Assembly: GCF_024721115.1 (NCBI RefSeq)
Contig: NZ_JAMDHK010000004.1
Coordinates: 85,862-149,861, forward strand
Origin: Salipiger pentaromativorans
GTDB taxonomy: Bacteria > Pseudomonadota > Alphaproteobacteria > Rhodobacterales > Rhodobacteraceae
Length of the DNA stretch: 64,000 bases
Direction of reading: 5' to 3'
Positions 24,855-34,005 of the stretch are shown piece by piece. Every line of letters begins with the position of its first letter. The stretch's first letter is position 1. A program made the position numbers and the translations under genes. The notes below the pieces were generated by a model. That model ran no database searches and had not been told where the DNA came from. It worked only from the letters and a program-made list of their open reading frames with translations.

Positions 24855-25877
24855 TCAGGCGGGAGGCGCCGTGCGGACGGCCCGCACGAAACGGCGCGCC
24901 TCTTCGGCGGCCTGCGCCGTGCCCTGCCGCGAGTCGGCCAGCGGCGCGTCGGGGGCGGTCAGTGTCTCGGCGAGGCTGCGGGCGTGGTGCAACGCGGCGC
25001 CGGTGCTCAGCAGGAGCTGCGGCAGGCTCAGCCATTCGGTGCAGCGCGCCGCCATGTCCTGCGGTTGATGCAGGGCGCCCAGCAGCCCCGCGACATGTCT
25101 GCCGCAGGCCATCACGATCGAAGCCGCGACCCCGGTTGCCGCGTCGGTGGCGCCGGGGGCGAGATCCTGCCCGATCTTCGCGAGCGCGGTGGCGAGCCCC
25201 GCGCTCCAGCCCGCGACGGCCAGCACCGGGCGGCGGTCGCCATGCCAGCCATGGCCGGGATCGCCGAGGTTCAGCGCCTCCGCCAGAGCCGTGCGCAGGG
25301 CGGGGGCCTTCGGGCCAAGCTCGGCCAGACCGGTCAGCGAGACCCGGAGCGCCGTGCTTCGCAGCGCGGGCAGCCCGTCGCGCAGCGCCAGCAGCGGCCA
25401 GCCCCAGCCCGCCACCAGGGCGCCGGCTTCGCTCTCTGCCCGCGCGTCCGCGGCGACGGCGAGCGACGCCAGCAGCGCCGTCAGCTCGGAGCCGAAGATC
25501 GTCAGCACCTGGCGCAGCCTGAGCATCAGCGCGCTGTCCTCGATGTCCTGCGGGCAGACGCCCCAGCCGAGGTGCCGCGCGTGCTCGGGGGCCTGCATCA
25601 GACTGCGGAAGGCGGCGATCAGCTCCGGAACGGGGCTGCCGTCGCGCAGGGTGCCGGCGGCAAGCCCGCCCGGGTCGATCTGAAGCTCGAGGCTGGCGCG
25701 GTGGATCGCCTGTGCCGAGGTCTCGGGGATGAGCCCCGCAGCGCCCTGCACCTTGGCCAGCGCACCCAGCACGATCATCATCGCGCGGATCTCGGCGCTG
25801 TCGGAAAACAGCTTGCCCAGATCTCCGGCGGGAAAGAGCCGGTGCAGATGCGCGCTGTCGAAAGGGGTTGCGGTCAT
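24855..25877 (-). CDS. PcaB-like lyase-superfamily protein, catalytic motifs missing
   Basis: 340 aa against about 450 for typical 3-carboxy-cis,cis-muconate cycloisomerase. The first third matches PcaB in order: LFSDSAEIRAMMIVLGALAKVQ, then HLGWGVCPQDIEDSALMLRL where active PcaB has HxGATSQDxxDT. The later TWLQHA block (catalytic histidine) is shortened to ALVAGWGWPL, and the superfamily signature GSSxMPxKxNP is absent: the alignable text jumps from KIGQDLAPG to ATGVAASIVMA, then resumes with WLSLPQLLLSTGAAL. It is therefore probably inactive as a lyase. It sits in order pcaD-esterase-this gene. Confidence 0.75.
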   Translation of the reverse strand: MTATPFDSAHLHRLFPAGDLGKLFSDSAEIRAMMIVLGALAKVQGAAGLIPETSAQAIHRASLELQIDPGGLAAGTLRDGSPVPELIAAFRSLMQAPEHARHLGWGVCPQDIEDSALMLRLRQVLTIFGSELTALLASLAVAADARAESEAGALVAGWGWPLLALRDGLPALRSTALRVSLTGLAELGPKAPALRTALAEALNLGDPGHGWHGDRRPVLAVAGWSAGLATALAKIGQDLAPGATDAATGVAASIVMACGRHVAGLLGALHQPQDMAARCTEWLSLPQLLLSTGAALHHARSLAETLTAPDAPLADSRQGTAQAAEEARRFVRAVRTAPPA

Positions 25878-25936
25878 GGCGTCCTCGTCTCTGGCTGCGC
25901 CTCCCTATAGGCAAGCGCGCCGCCGGAGACCAGCGC

Positions 25937-26647
25937 TCAGCCCCGTGCGATGCGGTCGAGCAGCGCCGCCAGCCCCTCCGGATCGGAGAGGAAGGGCGAA
26001 TGCGACCAGGCGCGTTCGTAGACGTCTCCCGCCGGCAGGGCTGCCGCCATTTCGCGCTGATACGCGGGCGGAATCGCTCCGTCCTCGCCGCAGACGATGT
26101 AGCTGCGCGGCAGCGTTTCGGCCTGGCCGGTGAGGGTCACGGGGGTTTCCTGCGGCGGGATGGCCTGCGGAGTGAGATGCGCCAGCGCATAGGCCACCGC
26201 CGCGTCGGAGCAATCGTGATAAAAGATGTCGCGGGCCATTTCGGGCGCGAAATGAAAGGTCACGCCGCCCGGATCGCGCCGGACCGCCGGCAGCAGCGGC
26301 TGGTCGCGCTGCTTGCGCCGCAGCGTGGCGACGCTGTCGCCGGTCTCGGGGATGTAGGCGCAGAGATAGACCAGCCTGCGGAACCGCTCCGGCGCGCGGT
26401 CGGCGGCCTGTGTTATCGGCACGCCGGCCATGGAATGCCCGACCACGATGGCGGGCTCGGCGAGCGCGCCGAGGATCGCATCGACATAGGATTCGAGCGT
26501 GACCGCCTCTGGCGGGGTGGTGTCGGCGCCGTGGCTGGGCAGGTCGATGGCCTGCGCCTCATGTCCAAGCGCTGTCAGCGCCGGCAGAACGTCGCGCCAG
26601 CACCAGGCGCCATGGGCGGATCCGTGGACGAGCAGGAAACGGGTCAT
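25937..26647 (-). CDS. alpha/beta-hydrolase, methylesterase-like
   Basis: 236-aa hydrolase similar in layout to plant methylesterases and EstC: MTRFLLVHGSAHGAWCW oxyanion opening, nucleophile elbow GHSMAG (S near residue 71), and the terminal histidine in AWSHSPFLS. The start overlaps the pcaD stop by ATGA, and it lies 59 bases before the PcaB-like gene. Likely an esterase acting on a methyl or aryl ester that feeds the same pathway as PcaD (inference). Confidence 0.88.
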   Translation of the reverse strand: MTRFLLVHGSAHGAWCWRDVLPALTALGHEAQAIDLPSHGADTTPPEAVTLESYVDAILGALAEPAIVVGHSMAGVPITQAADRAPERFRRLVYLCAYIPETGDSVATLRRKQRDQPLLPAVRRDPGGVTFHFAPEMARDIFYHDCSDAAVAYALAHLTPQAIPPQETPVTLTGQAETLPRSYIVCGEDGAIPPAYQREMAAALPAGDVYERAWSHSPFLSDPEGLAALLDRIARG

Positions 26648-27438
26648 TGGATGCCATGCCCCTGTGCGGTGAGGAAGTCGGTGAGGAGCCGCGCGTAATC
26701 GTCGGGCTTCTCGACGCAGGGCAGATGCCCGGTGCCGCGGATCAGCGCGAATTGCGATCCGGGGATCAGCTCGACGGTCTCGCGCACCAGATCCGGCGGG
26801 GTCGAGCCGTCCTCGGAGCCGGCGATCCCCAGCGCGGGCAGCCGCAGCCCCGAGGTGGGGGTCATGAAATCGGTGCCCGCGATGGCGGCGCAGCAGCCGA
26901 TATAGCCCTGCATGTCCGTCCGTTCGAGCATGTGCCGCCAGGCCGCGCATTCGGCGCTTTCGCGAAAGGCGGGGGCGAACCAGCGCTGCATCGTGCCCGC
27001 GGCAAGCGCGGCGATGCCGCCGGTCTCGACCGCGGCGATGCGCTCGCCCCAGATCTCGCGGGTGCCGATCTTGCAGGCGGTGTTGGAAAGCACCAGCGCC
27101 CGCACCAGATCCAGCCGCTTGGCCGCCAGCCCCTGGGCGATCATCCCGCCGATGGAGAGGCCCACGAACACCGCGTCGCGAAAGCCCAGATGGTCCATCA
27201 GCCGCTCGGCGTCGCGCACCAGCGTGCCCATGGAATAGGGGCCCTCGGGGGCGTCCGAGAGCCCGTGCCCGCGCTTGTCGTAGCGCAGGATGCGCAGCCC
27301 GGCGGGCAGCCGCGCGACCACCTTGTCCCAGAGCCGGAAATCGGTGCCGAGCGAATTGGCGAAGACGACGGGTGCGCCGTCCTCGGGGCCGTCGATGCGG
27401 TAATGCAGGCGGATGTCGCCCAGATCGGCCATCTGCAT
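26644..27438 (-). CDS. pcaD: 3-oxoadipate enol-lactonase
   Basis: 264-aa alpha/beta-hydrolase that opens beta-ketoadipate enol-lactone in protocatechuate degradation. Features: VVFANSLGTDFRLWDKVV oxyanion region, RYDKRGHGLSD, nucleophile GLSIGGMIAQGLA, IAGSEDGSTPPDLV with the catalytic Asp, and GTGHLPCVEKPD with the catalytic His. GGGAGG seven bases upstream of the ATG. The gene leads an operon with an esterase and a PcaB-like protein; pcaC, pcaGH and pcaQ are not in this window, so the rest of the pathway must lie elsewhere. Confidence 0.87.
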   Translation of the reverse strand: MQMADLGDIRLHYRIDGPEDGAPVVFANSLGTDFRLWDKVVARLPAGLRILRYDKRGHGLSDAPEGPYSMGTLVRDAERLMDHLGFRDAVFVGLSIGGMIAQGLAAKRLDLVRALVLSNTACKIGTREIWGERIAAVETGGIAALAAGTMQRWFAPAFRESAECAAWRHMLERTDMQGYIGCCAAIAGTDFMTPTSGLRLPALGIAGSEDGSTPPDLVRETVELIPGSQFALIRGTGHLPCVEKPDDYARLLTDFLTAQGHGIQ

Positions 27439-27581
27439 GGGGCTGCCTCCCTGATCTTCTCGCGGCGAGCCTAGCGGGGCTTGCCGCGAGAGGAAAGAGA
27501 GGGCGCGCAAGGGCCGTGGCGACCGTCGGCAGGACCGGGCCGCGGACGCCCCGGTCTGTGGTGCGATGGCAGGCCGCGGCC

Positions 27582-28010
27582 TCAGGCGATCTCGATCAGT
27601 TCGATGGCGAAGGTGAGGTCCTTGCCGGCCAGCGGGTGGTTGGCGTCGAGCGTGACCTCGGTTTCGGTCACCTCGGCGACCACCACCTGCATGGTCTGGC
27701 CGGTGGGCGTCTGCACTTGCAACTGCGTGCCGAGGTCGAGCGGGATGTGATCGGGGATTTCCTGACGCGGCACCGCCTGGCGCGCTTCGGGATGCATCGG
27801 GCCATAAGCCTCGTCCGAGGGCACCTCGACGGTCTTCTTGTCGCCCACGGTCATGCCGGGGATCGCCTTGTCCAGACCGGGGATGATCTGGCCCGAGCCG
27901 ACGGTGAATTCCAGCGGATCGCGGCCCGCGCTGGAATCGAAGGTGGTGCCGTCGGCCAGCGTGCCGGTGTAATGAATGCGGACAGTGTCGCCGGTCTTGA
28001 CCTGCGTCAT
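27582..28010 (-). CDS. FKBP-type peptidyl-prolyl isomerase, SlyD-like
   Basis: 142-aa cytoplasmic FKBP with the SlyD architecture: MTQVKTGDTVRIHYTGTLADG, IPGLDKAIPGMTVGDKKTV, the inserted-in-flap chaperone domain (about residues 68-120), and a return to the FKBP strand LTFAIELIEIA. It lacks the histidine-rich metal tail of E. coli SlyD. The gene is single; the nearest neighbour on the same strand, pcaD, begins 144 bases away. Confidence 0.92.
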   Translation of the reverse strand: MTQVKTGDTVRIHYTGTLADGTTFDSSAGRDPLEFTVGSGQIIPGLDKAIPGMTVGDKKTVEVPSDEAYGPMHPEARQAVPRQEIPDHIPLDLGTQLQVQTPTGQTMQVVVAEVTETEVTLDANHPLAGKDLTFAIELIEIA

Positions 28011-28182
28011 GAGAAACTCCGTTCTGTTGGGGGAAGCTGTGTGAATGGACGAGGCCGCGAAAGCGGGTGCTCGTATCGCTCGCCTCCAACCTAGCCCCGG
28101 GCTCGCCCGATTGCAAATCTTGACGGGTTTGGCCTTCCCCCGGCCCGCCGCCCGTGCCACCTTTGCGCGCGGAGGGGCCCGC

Positions 28183-28860
28183 ATGACCATCACGACCTGC
28201 ATCTTCGACGCCTATGGCACGCTTTTCGATGTCTCTGCCGCCGCCCGCAACGCCGCCGGAGAGCCGGGGCAGACGGCCCTCGCGGCGGTTTGGGAGGCGC
28301 TGGCCGAGGATTGGCGGCGCAAGCAGCTCGAATATTCCTGGCTGCGCGCGATCACCGGCGATCATGTCTCGTTCTGGCAGGTCACGCAGGACGGGCTCGA
28401 CTGGGCGATGGAGCGCCACGGGCTGGCCGACCCGGAGCTGCGCGAACGGCTGCTGGCGCTCTACTGGGAGCTGGCCGCCTATCGCGAGGTGCCCGCCCTG
28501 CTGGCGCGGCTCAAGGCGGCGGGCAAGCGCTGCGCGATCCTGTCGAACGGCTCGCCGGACATGCTGGAGGGCGCTGTGGACAGCGCCGGTCTGGGGCTCT
28601 ACCTCGACGCGGTGCTGTCGGTGGAGGAGGCCGGCGTCTTCAAGCCCGCAAGGGCGGTCTATGACCTGGTCGGGGCCCGTTTCGGCACCGACCCGGGCGA
28701 GGTGCTTTTTGTGTCGTCCAACGGCTGGGACGCGGCAGGCGCCGCAGCCTACGGCTTTGCCACCGTCTGGGTGAACCGGGCGGGGCTGCCGACCGACCGG
28801 CTGCCGGCCCGCCCGCAGCATATCCTCACCGATCTCACGTCTATCCCGGAGCTTCTCTGA
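28183..28860 (+). CDS. haloacid dehalogenase, type II
   Basis: 225-aa HAD hydrolase of the L-2-haloacid dehalogenase group. Nucleophile Asp in CIFDAYGTLFDV (D9), then the SNG motif AILSNGSPDML, a lysine in GVFKPARAVY and FVSSNGWDAAGAAAYGF, all arranged as in DehII enzymes. GGAGG precedes the ATG. Its stop shares a base with the next start (TGATG), so it forms an operon with the alpha/beta-hydrolase. Halogenated substrates are plausible for a marine bacterium but are not shown. Confidence 0.9.
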   Translation: MTITTCIFDAYGTLFDVSAAARNAAGEPGQTALAAVWEALAEDWRRKQLEYSWLRAITGDHVSFWQVTQDGLDWAMERHGLADPELRERLLALYWELAAYREVPALLARLKAAGKRCAILSNGSPDMLEGAVDSAGLGLYLDAVLSVEEAGVFKPARAVYDLVGARFGTDPGEVLFVSSNGWDAAGAAAYGFATVWVNRAGLPTDRLPARPQHILTDLTSIPELL

Positions 28861-29681
28861 TGCCGCGTTTCACCACCTCCGACAATTTCTCGCTGTACTA
28901 CACCGATGACGGGGAGGGCCTTCCGCTGCTCTGCCTTGCGGGGCTCACCCGCGACGGGCACGATTTCGACTATCTCGCGCCGCATCTCGACGCTGTGCGG
29001 ATGATCCGGCTCGACTATCGTGGGCGCGGGCAGTCTGACTGGGGGGATCCCGCGACCTACACCATCCCCGTCGAAGCCCGCGACGCGCTGGAACTGCTCG
29101 ACCATCTCGGACTCGAGAAGGCCGCGCTGCTCGGCACCTCGCGGGGCGGGCTGATCGCCATGGTGCTGGCGGCCACGGCAAAGGGCCGGCTGCTGGGCGT
29201 GGCGCTGAACGACATCGGCCCCGAGATCGCGCCGGGGGGGCTTGCGGTGATCAAGGATTATCTGGGGCGCAACCCGCCCTGGAAAACCGTAGACGAGGCG
29301 GTGGGCAAGCTGAGCGCCGCCCGGTTCGGTTTCGACGATGTGCCGGAAAGCCGCTGGCGCGAGGAGGTGGAGAAGCTCTATCGCGAAACGCCGGACGGGC
29401 TGAAAATTCCCTATGATCCCAAGCTGCGCGACGCGGTGCTGGGCGACGGCGCGCAGCCGGCGCCCGATCTGTGGCCGCTCTTCGATGCGCTGAAGGGGCT
29501 GCCGCTCTGCGCGTTGCGGGGCGGAAACTCGGATCTGCTCTCAGAAGAGACCTTTGCCGAGATGAAGGCGCGCCGCCCCGACATGATCGCGGTGGAGGTG
29601 CCTGGGCGCGGACATATCCCCTTCCTCGACGAGCCCGAGGCGCTCGATGCACTCTCCCGCTGGATCAAGATGCTGGGCTGA
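28860..29681 (+). CDS. alpha/beta-hydrolase
   Basis: 273-aa hydrolase of the haloalkane/epoxide hydrolase-like class. Opening LPLLCLAGLTRDGHDF, RLDYRGRGQSD, nucleophile elbow GTSRGGLIAMV (S near residue 97), a helical cap, GNSDLLSEETFAEM and the C-terminal VPGRGHIPFLDEPEAL histidine. Translationally coupled (TGATG) to the haloacid dehalogenase upstream. A hairpin follows 12 bases after the stop. Substrate unknown. Confidence 0.9.
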   Translation: MPRFTTSDNFSLYYTDDGEGLPLLCLAGLTRDGHDFDYLAPHLDAVRMIRLDYRGRGQSDWGDPATYTIPVEARDALELLDHLGLEKAALLGTSRGGLIAMVLAATAKGRLLGVALNDIGPEIAPGGLAVIKDYLGRNPPWKTVDEAVGKLSAARFGFDDVPESRWREEVEKLYRETPDGLKIPYDPKLRDAVLGDGAQPAPDLWPLFDALKGLPLCALRGGNSDLLSEETFAEMKARRPDMIAVEVPGRGHIPFLDEPEALDALSRWIKMLG

Positions 29682-29693
29682 CGGAGGATGATG

Positions 29694-29730
29694 TGGAAAC
29701 AATTTCCGCATTGGCGGGCGATTGTTTCCA
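29694..29730. repeat. 37-base imperfect hairpin after the hydrolase gene
   Basis: TGGAAACAAT...ATTGTTTCCA, a perfect 10-bp outer stem, encloses CCGC-ATTG-GCGG. There is no T tract. It may act as an RNA 3' end signal or as an operator for the downstream small gene. Confidence 0.6.
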
Positions 29731-29830
29731 GAACGGCGATCAATGGGGGCGTCTGCCCCTAGGGTGGTCAAACAAGGCCGAATCGTGAGTGAATTGAAAC
29801 ATAGGTTTTCGACTCGCCTTTGGCGGTAAT

Positions 29831-30121
29831 GTGTTTGGTATCAGAGCACTGGGGCTTTTGTTCGGCGCGGTCGTTCTGGGCTGGGCGTTCGGCGTCCTCG
29901 ATGGAAGCGGCGCCGCCAACGACACCATCGTCACGGAGCACAGCGATGCAACGGTCACCGGCGGCGATGGCGACGACGTGCTGGATCTGCGTGAATCGGG
30001 CGCCGGGAACGATGTGATCTACACGCCGGCGCTTTGGAATTACGGCTCTCCCGGGGGCGGGATCGCGCTTGGCGGCGACTTTGCCGAAGTCAGGTTTGCG
30101 ACGGCGCTGGAGGCGGGCTGA
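29831..30121 (+). CDS. hypothetical small protein with RTX-like calcium motif
   Basis: Frame of 96 codons from GTG 29831: one hydrophobic helix ([19 protein letters not shown]), then [24 protein letters not shown], which resembles one or two RTX GGxGxD turns. The coding potential is uncertain: no good ribosome site, and the last 32 bases overlap the end of truB from the other strand. Otherwise the 408 bases between the hydrolase and truB hold only the hairpin at 29694. Confidence 0.35.
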   Translation: MFGIRALGLLFGAVVLGWAFGVLDGSGAANDTIVTEHSDATVTGGDGDDVLDLRESGAGNDVIYTPALWNYGSPGGGIALGGDFAEVRFATALEAG

Positions 30122-31016
30122 CGAACACCCGGGTCGGGTGCAGCTCTCCGGCCTTGAAGACCCCAACGGCCACGGGCTGGCCTTCGAACGAGGCCCAAGC
30201 CTCGTCGCCATACTCGGCCTCGCCGGGGATCACCATGCCGGGGTTGCCGTTGCGCAGCCGCGCCGCACCCTCGGCAGTGCATTTCAGCTCGGGCAGCTCG
30301 GCGAGCCCGACTTCGAGCGGCAGCAGTCTCTCGTCCAGGGCGGGCGTTTTGGCCAGCGCGTCGATCTCGTCGATGCCGATGCCGTCCTCGGCGTCGAACG
30401 GGCCCGACCAGATCCGCCGCAGTCGCAGCACATGGCCGTGGCAGCCCAGCTTTGCGCCCAGATCGCGGGCAATCGACCGCACATAGCCGCCCTTGCCGCA
30501 GGTCATCTCCAGCTCGACATGATCCGCATCGGGGCGCCCGGTCATCACCAGTTCCTCGACCCAGAGCGGTCGCGCGGCGATCTCCATGGTCTCGCCGTCG
30601 CGCGCGCGCTTGTAGGCGCGTTCGCCGTCGATTTTCACCGCCGAGAATTGCGGCGGCACCTGCTGGATCTCGCCGACGAAGGCGTGCAGCGCCTCCTTGA
30701 TCTCGTCATCCGAGGGGCGCATGTCGGAGGAGGCGATCACCTCGCCCTCGGCATCGTCGGTGTTGGTCGCCTGTCCCAGCCGCACCGTAAAGCGATAGGC
30801 TTTCAGCGCGTCGGTGATATAGGGCACCGTCTTGGTCGCTTCGCCAAGGGCCACCGCAAGAACGCCGGTCGCCTCCGGGTCGAGCGTGCCCGCATGGCCG
30901 GCTTTCTTGGCGTCGAGTGCCCAGCGGACCTTGTTGACCACCGAGGTCGAGGTCATGCCGGCGGGTTTGTCGACGATCAGCCAGCCGGAAATGTCGCGGC
31001 CCTTCTTGCGTGCCAT
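30090..31016 (-). CDS. truB: tRNA pseudouridine(55) synthase
   Basis: 308 aa; makes pseudouridine 55 in the T-loop of tRNAs. Catalytic D46 in [13 protein letters not shown], then Y in [10 protein letters not shown] and the [12 protein letters not shown] and [16 protein letters not shown] motifs. The C-terminal region continues to a PUA-like part ending HPTRVFV. AGAGGG ribosome site upstream of ATG 31016. No rbfA/rpsO neighbours here; the LysR gene follows after 53 bases on the same strand, upstream. Confidence 0.96.
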   Translation of the reverse strand: MARKKGRDISGWLIVDKPAGMTSTSVVNKVRWALDAKKAGHAGTLDPEATGVLAVALGEATKTVPYITDALKAYRFTVRLGQATNTDDAEGEVIASSDMRPSDDEIKEALHAFVGEIQQVPPQFSAVKIDGERAYKRARDGETMEIAARPLWVEELVMTGRPDADHVELEMTCGKGGYVRSIARDLGAKLGCHGHVLRLRRIWSGPFDAEDGIGIDEIDALAKTPALDERLLPLEVGLAELPELKCTAEGAARLRNGNPGMVIPGEAEYGDEAWASFEGQPVAVGVFKAGELHPTRVFVSPPPAPSQT

Positions 31017-31069
31017 ATCTGCCCTCTGGTTGCTGAGGCGCGCGGGGTAGCGCGGACCGGATGGGCTTG

Positions 31070-31909
31070 TCAATCGTCGCCCGGCGGTGCGGCGCTCAGT
31101 GTCCGCGCGATGGTGTCGAGCGCGGCGCGGACCGGCGGGTCGTGGCGCGCCTCGTGGTGGCTGACCAGCCATTCGTCATGGGCCAGCGCGGCGATGGGAT
31201 CGGAGAGCCGTCGCAGCCCGGTCTCGGCATCGCCGGCGAAACAGGGCAGCACCACCCGCCCGAACCCGGCCAGCGCCAGATCGAGGCAGAGCCGCAGGTC
31301 GCTGGCGGTGGTTGCGATCTCGTCGCCATGCTCGGCGCGCAGCCAGCGCTGCGAGGCGGCCAGCCCCGGCCCGTCGGGTTGCGCGACATAGCCGGTGACC
31401 TCGGCGCTGCTGCCATAGACCGCATAACCGATGCGCCGCAGCCGCCGCCGCGCCAGACGGGACGAGTCGGGCGGACGGTTGCGGATGCCGATGTCGGCCT
31501 CGCGTCGCGCCAGATCGAGCGGCGCGTTCGAAGGCAGGAACAGCGGCAGCCAGAGCGGATTGCGGCCCGGCGACAGCGCCCGGGCCAGGTGGCGCGAAGT
31601 CCAGGTTCCGGCGGTGATGCGCACCGGTGCGGGGCCGTGGCCGGCATCGGCCCAGAGCGCCACCCGTCGGCGCACCGCGCGCAGCTCGGCCGCCTCCGCC
31701 GCCAGCGCGCGCCCCTCGGCTGTGAGCGCGTAGCCAGCCTTGCCGCGCAGGAACAGCACCCGCCCGCTGTCGCGTTCGAGCCGGGTCATGCGCCGCGACA
31801 GGGTCGGCAGCGGCACGCCCCGGCGTTGCGCGGCGCCGGTCAGCGACCCGGCATCGGCCACATCGAGCAGCAACAGAAGGTCGTCGAGGCTGAAATGACT
31901 TTCATTCAT
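31070..31909 (-). CDS. LysR-family transcriptional regulator
   Basis: 279-aa regulator. The N-terminal winged helix spans residues 1-60 ([35 protein letters not shown]), followed by a substrate-binding-like domain, shorter than usual but with [12 protein letters not shown] and the return strand VVLPCFAGD. The ATG lies inside a 22-base perfect palindrome (31896-31917). The neighbours on both sides are housekeeping genes, so the target is not evident; self-regulation is likely. Confidence 0.88.
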   Translation of the reverse strand: MNESHFSLDDLLLLLDVADAGSLTGAAQRRGVPLPTLSRRMTRLERDSGRVLFLRGKAGYALTAEGRALAAEAAELRAVRRRVALWADAGHGPAPVRITAGTWTSRHLARALSPGRNPLWLPLFLPSNAPLDLARREADIGIRNRPPDSSRLARRRLRRIGYAVYGSSAEVTGYVAQPDGPGLAASQRWLRAEHGDEIATTASDLRLCLDLALAGFGRVVLPCFAGDAETGLRRLSDPIAALAHDEWLVSHHEARHDPPVRAALDTIARTLSAAPPGDD

Positions 31910-31917
31910 GAAAGTCA
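31896..31917. promoter_or_regulatory. 22-base perfect palindrome over the LysR start codon
   Basis: TGACTTTCAT-TC-ATGAAAGTCA: ten-base arms with two-base spacer, covering the first codons of the LysR gene. Placement is expected for repressor-type autoregulation, or a translation-blocking hairpin in the mRNA. Confidence 0.6.
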
Positions 31918-32156
31918 GTTTGCGCCGAACGGCAGTATTTTCAAGGGATCTGTCGCGAGAGGATCGCCGCCGGGGGGAAGGCTTTGCTTGCAAAGGTGGA
32001 AGATGTGCAAGAATGACCCGTATGACACGACCCAACCGCCGACGCTTTATCGGAGCGAGCAGGCGCTGTTTGCCCGCAGGCTTGCCAGCCACCGGAAATG
32101 GCGCCGGCGAAGGCGGATCTTGTGGGTCCGAGCGTGGCTGTTCGGGCGGCGAAAGC

Positions 32157-33869
32157 TCAGTCGCGCCGCCCGGCAAAGCGCGCCTGCCAGTCCTCGCGCT
32201 CGGCATCCGTGATCTTGCGGAAGGTCACCTCGGGCACGACAAACCCGTGGCCGGCGGGCAGGGTCTCGAGCGCCGCCGCCACATCGTCGGGCCATGCCTC
32301 GCCATCCGCCGCAAGCGCGGTCAGGAGCTGCGCCGAGGCGTCGGGGATGAAGGGCGCGGAAATCACCGCATAAAGCCGGATGAGGTTCAGCGCGAGGCGG
32401 ATCTGCATCGCCGCCGCCTCGGGATCGGTCTTGAAGGTCGACCAGGGGGCGGCTTCTTGCAGATATTCATTGCCGAGCACCCAGGCAGCGCGCAGCGCGG
32501 TGGCGGCCTTGCGCACCTCGTTGGCGGACATGTGGGTTTCGTATTCCCGGACCTTCTCGGTCAGAGCGGTGATGAGCTTGGTCTCGAGATCGCCATAGGC
32601 GCCGCCCTCGGGCACCGCCTCGCCGAATTTCGAGCGGCAGAACTTGGTGACGCGGCTGGCGAAATTGCCCAGCACGTCCGCCAGATCCTTGTTCACCGAG
32701 GCCTGAAAATTTTCCCAGGTGAACTCGCTGTCCGAGCTTTCCGGCGCGTGGCTCAGCAGCCACCAGCGCCAGTAATCCGCCGGCAGGATCTCCAGCGCCT
32801 GATCCATGAACACCCCGCGCCCGCGCGAGGTGGAGAACTGGCCGCCATCGTAGTTCAGGTAGTTGAACGACTTGATGTAATCGACGAGCTTCCAGGGCTC
32901 GCCCGAGCCGAGAATGGTCGCGGGGAAGCTGAGCGTGTGGAAGGGCACGTTGTCCTTGCCCATGAACTGGGTATAGGTCACGTCCTCCGCGCCCTTGTCG
33001 GTGCGCCACCAGCGCTCCCAGTCGGCGCCCTTGCCGGCCTCGACCCATTCCTGCGCGCAGGCGATATATTCGATGGGCGCGTCGAACCAGACATAGAAGA
33101 CCTTGCCTTCCATTCCCGGCCAGTCCTCTGTGCCCTTCTTGACCGGGATGCCCCAGTCGAGATCGCGGGTGATGCCCCGGTCCTGAAGCCCGTCACCGTC
33201 GTTCAGCCATTTCTTGGCGATCGAGGTGGTGAGCACCGGCCAGTCGGTCTTGCTGTCGATCCAGGCTTCCAGCTCGTCCTTCATCTGGCTTTGGCAGAGG
33301 TAGAGGTGCTTGGTCTCGCGCATCTCCAGATCGGTGGCGCCCGAGATCACCGAGCGCGGGTTGATCAGGTCCACCGGGTCGAGCTGCTTGGTGCAGTTGT
33401 CGCACTGGTCGCCGCGCGCATCCTCGAAGCCGCAATTCGGGCAGGTGCCCTCGATATAGCGGTCCGGCAGGAAACGCCCGTCGGTGGGCGAATACATCTG
33501 GGTTTCCGAAACCTCGCGGATCAGCCCGCGCTCGGCCAGCACCCCGGCGAAATGCTGGGTGAGCCGGTGGTTCTGCGGGCTCGACGAACGGCCGAAATGG
33601 TCGAAGCTGAGCCGGAATCCCTTGGCGATCTCGGCCTGGATCTCGTGCATCTCGGCGCAATACTCCGCCACCGGCTTGCCCGCCTTGGCGGCGGCCAGCT
33701 CGGCCGGGGTGCCATGTTCGTCGGTGGCGCAGAGGAACAGCACTTCGTTACCACGGGCGCGCTGGTAGCGGGCAAAGAGATCGGCGGGCAACTGGCTGCC
33801 CACGAGATTTCCCAGATGCTTGATCCCGTTGATATAGGGGATCGCCGAGGTGATGAGATGACGCGCCAT
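32157..33869 (-). CDS. metG: methionyl-tRNA synthetase
   Basis: 570 aa class I synthetase. HIGH region reads [15 protein letters not shown], the zinc module [17 protein letters not shown] holds four Cys (about residues 134-150), and the KMSKS position reads [12 protein letters not shown]-like [10 protein letters not shown], the form common in alphaproteobacteria. The anticodon-binding helical domain is at the C-terminus. The 247-base gap upstream of the LysR gene (31910-32156) shows no gene or clear signal. Confidence 0.96.
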   Translation of the reverse strand: MARHLITSAIPYINGIKHLGNLVGSQLPADLFARYQRARGNEVLFLCATDEHGTPAELAAAKAGKPVAEYCAEMHEIQAEIAKGFRLSFDHFGRSSSPQNHRLTQHFAGVLAERGLIREVSETQMYSPTDGRFLPDRYIEGTCPNCGFEDARGDQCDNCTKQLDPVDLINPRSVISGATDLEMRETKHLYLCQSQMKDELEAWIDSKTDWPVLTTSIAKKWLNDGDGLQDRGITRDLDWGIPVKKGTEDWPGMEGKVFYVWFDAPIEYIACAQEWVEAGKGADWERWWRTDKGAEDVTYTQFMGKDNVPFHTLSFPATILGSGEPWKLVDYIKSFNYLNYDGGQFSTSRGRGVFMDQALEILPADYWRWWLLSHAPESSDSEFTWENFQASVNKDLADVLGNFASRVTKFCRSKFGEAVPEGGAYGDLETKLITALTEKVREYETHMSANEVRKAATALRAAWVLGNEYLQEAAPWSTFKTDPEAAAMQIRLALNLIRLYAVISAPFIPDASAQLLTALAADGEAWPDDVAAALETLPAGHGFVVPEVTFRKITDAEREDWQARFAGRRD

Positions 33870-34005
33870 CTGTTGCCTGCCTTCTGCTCCGCTTCGAAGC
33901 CGCTTTAGCGGATGTGGCAAGGCGTGGAAAGTCCGGTGTCGGCGGGGGTTGGCTTTGCCGCGTCGCGGCGTAGTGTGGCGCCGAATGCGAAGCAGGAGAG
34001 ACGCC

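Noticed and set aside
24855-25877. Annotation of this gene as functional pcaB
   Set aside because: The GSSxMPxKxNP signature and the catalytic-histidine block are absent, so a normal cycloisomerase call is not supported.
31908-33908. 666-codon plus-strand frame opposite metG
   Set aside because: Antisense shadow of metG; starts in the LysR palindrome and has no coherent protein features.
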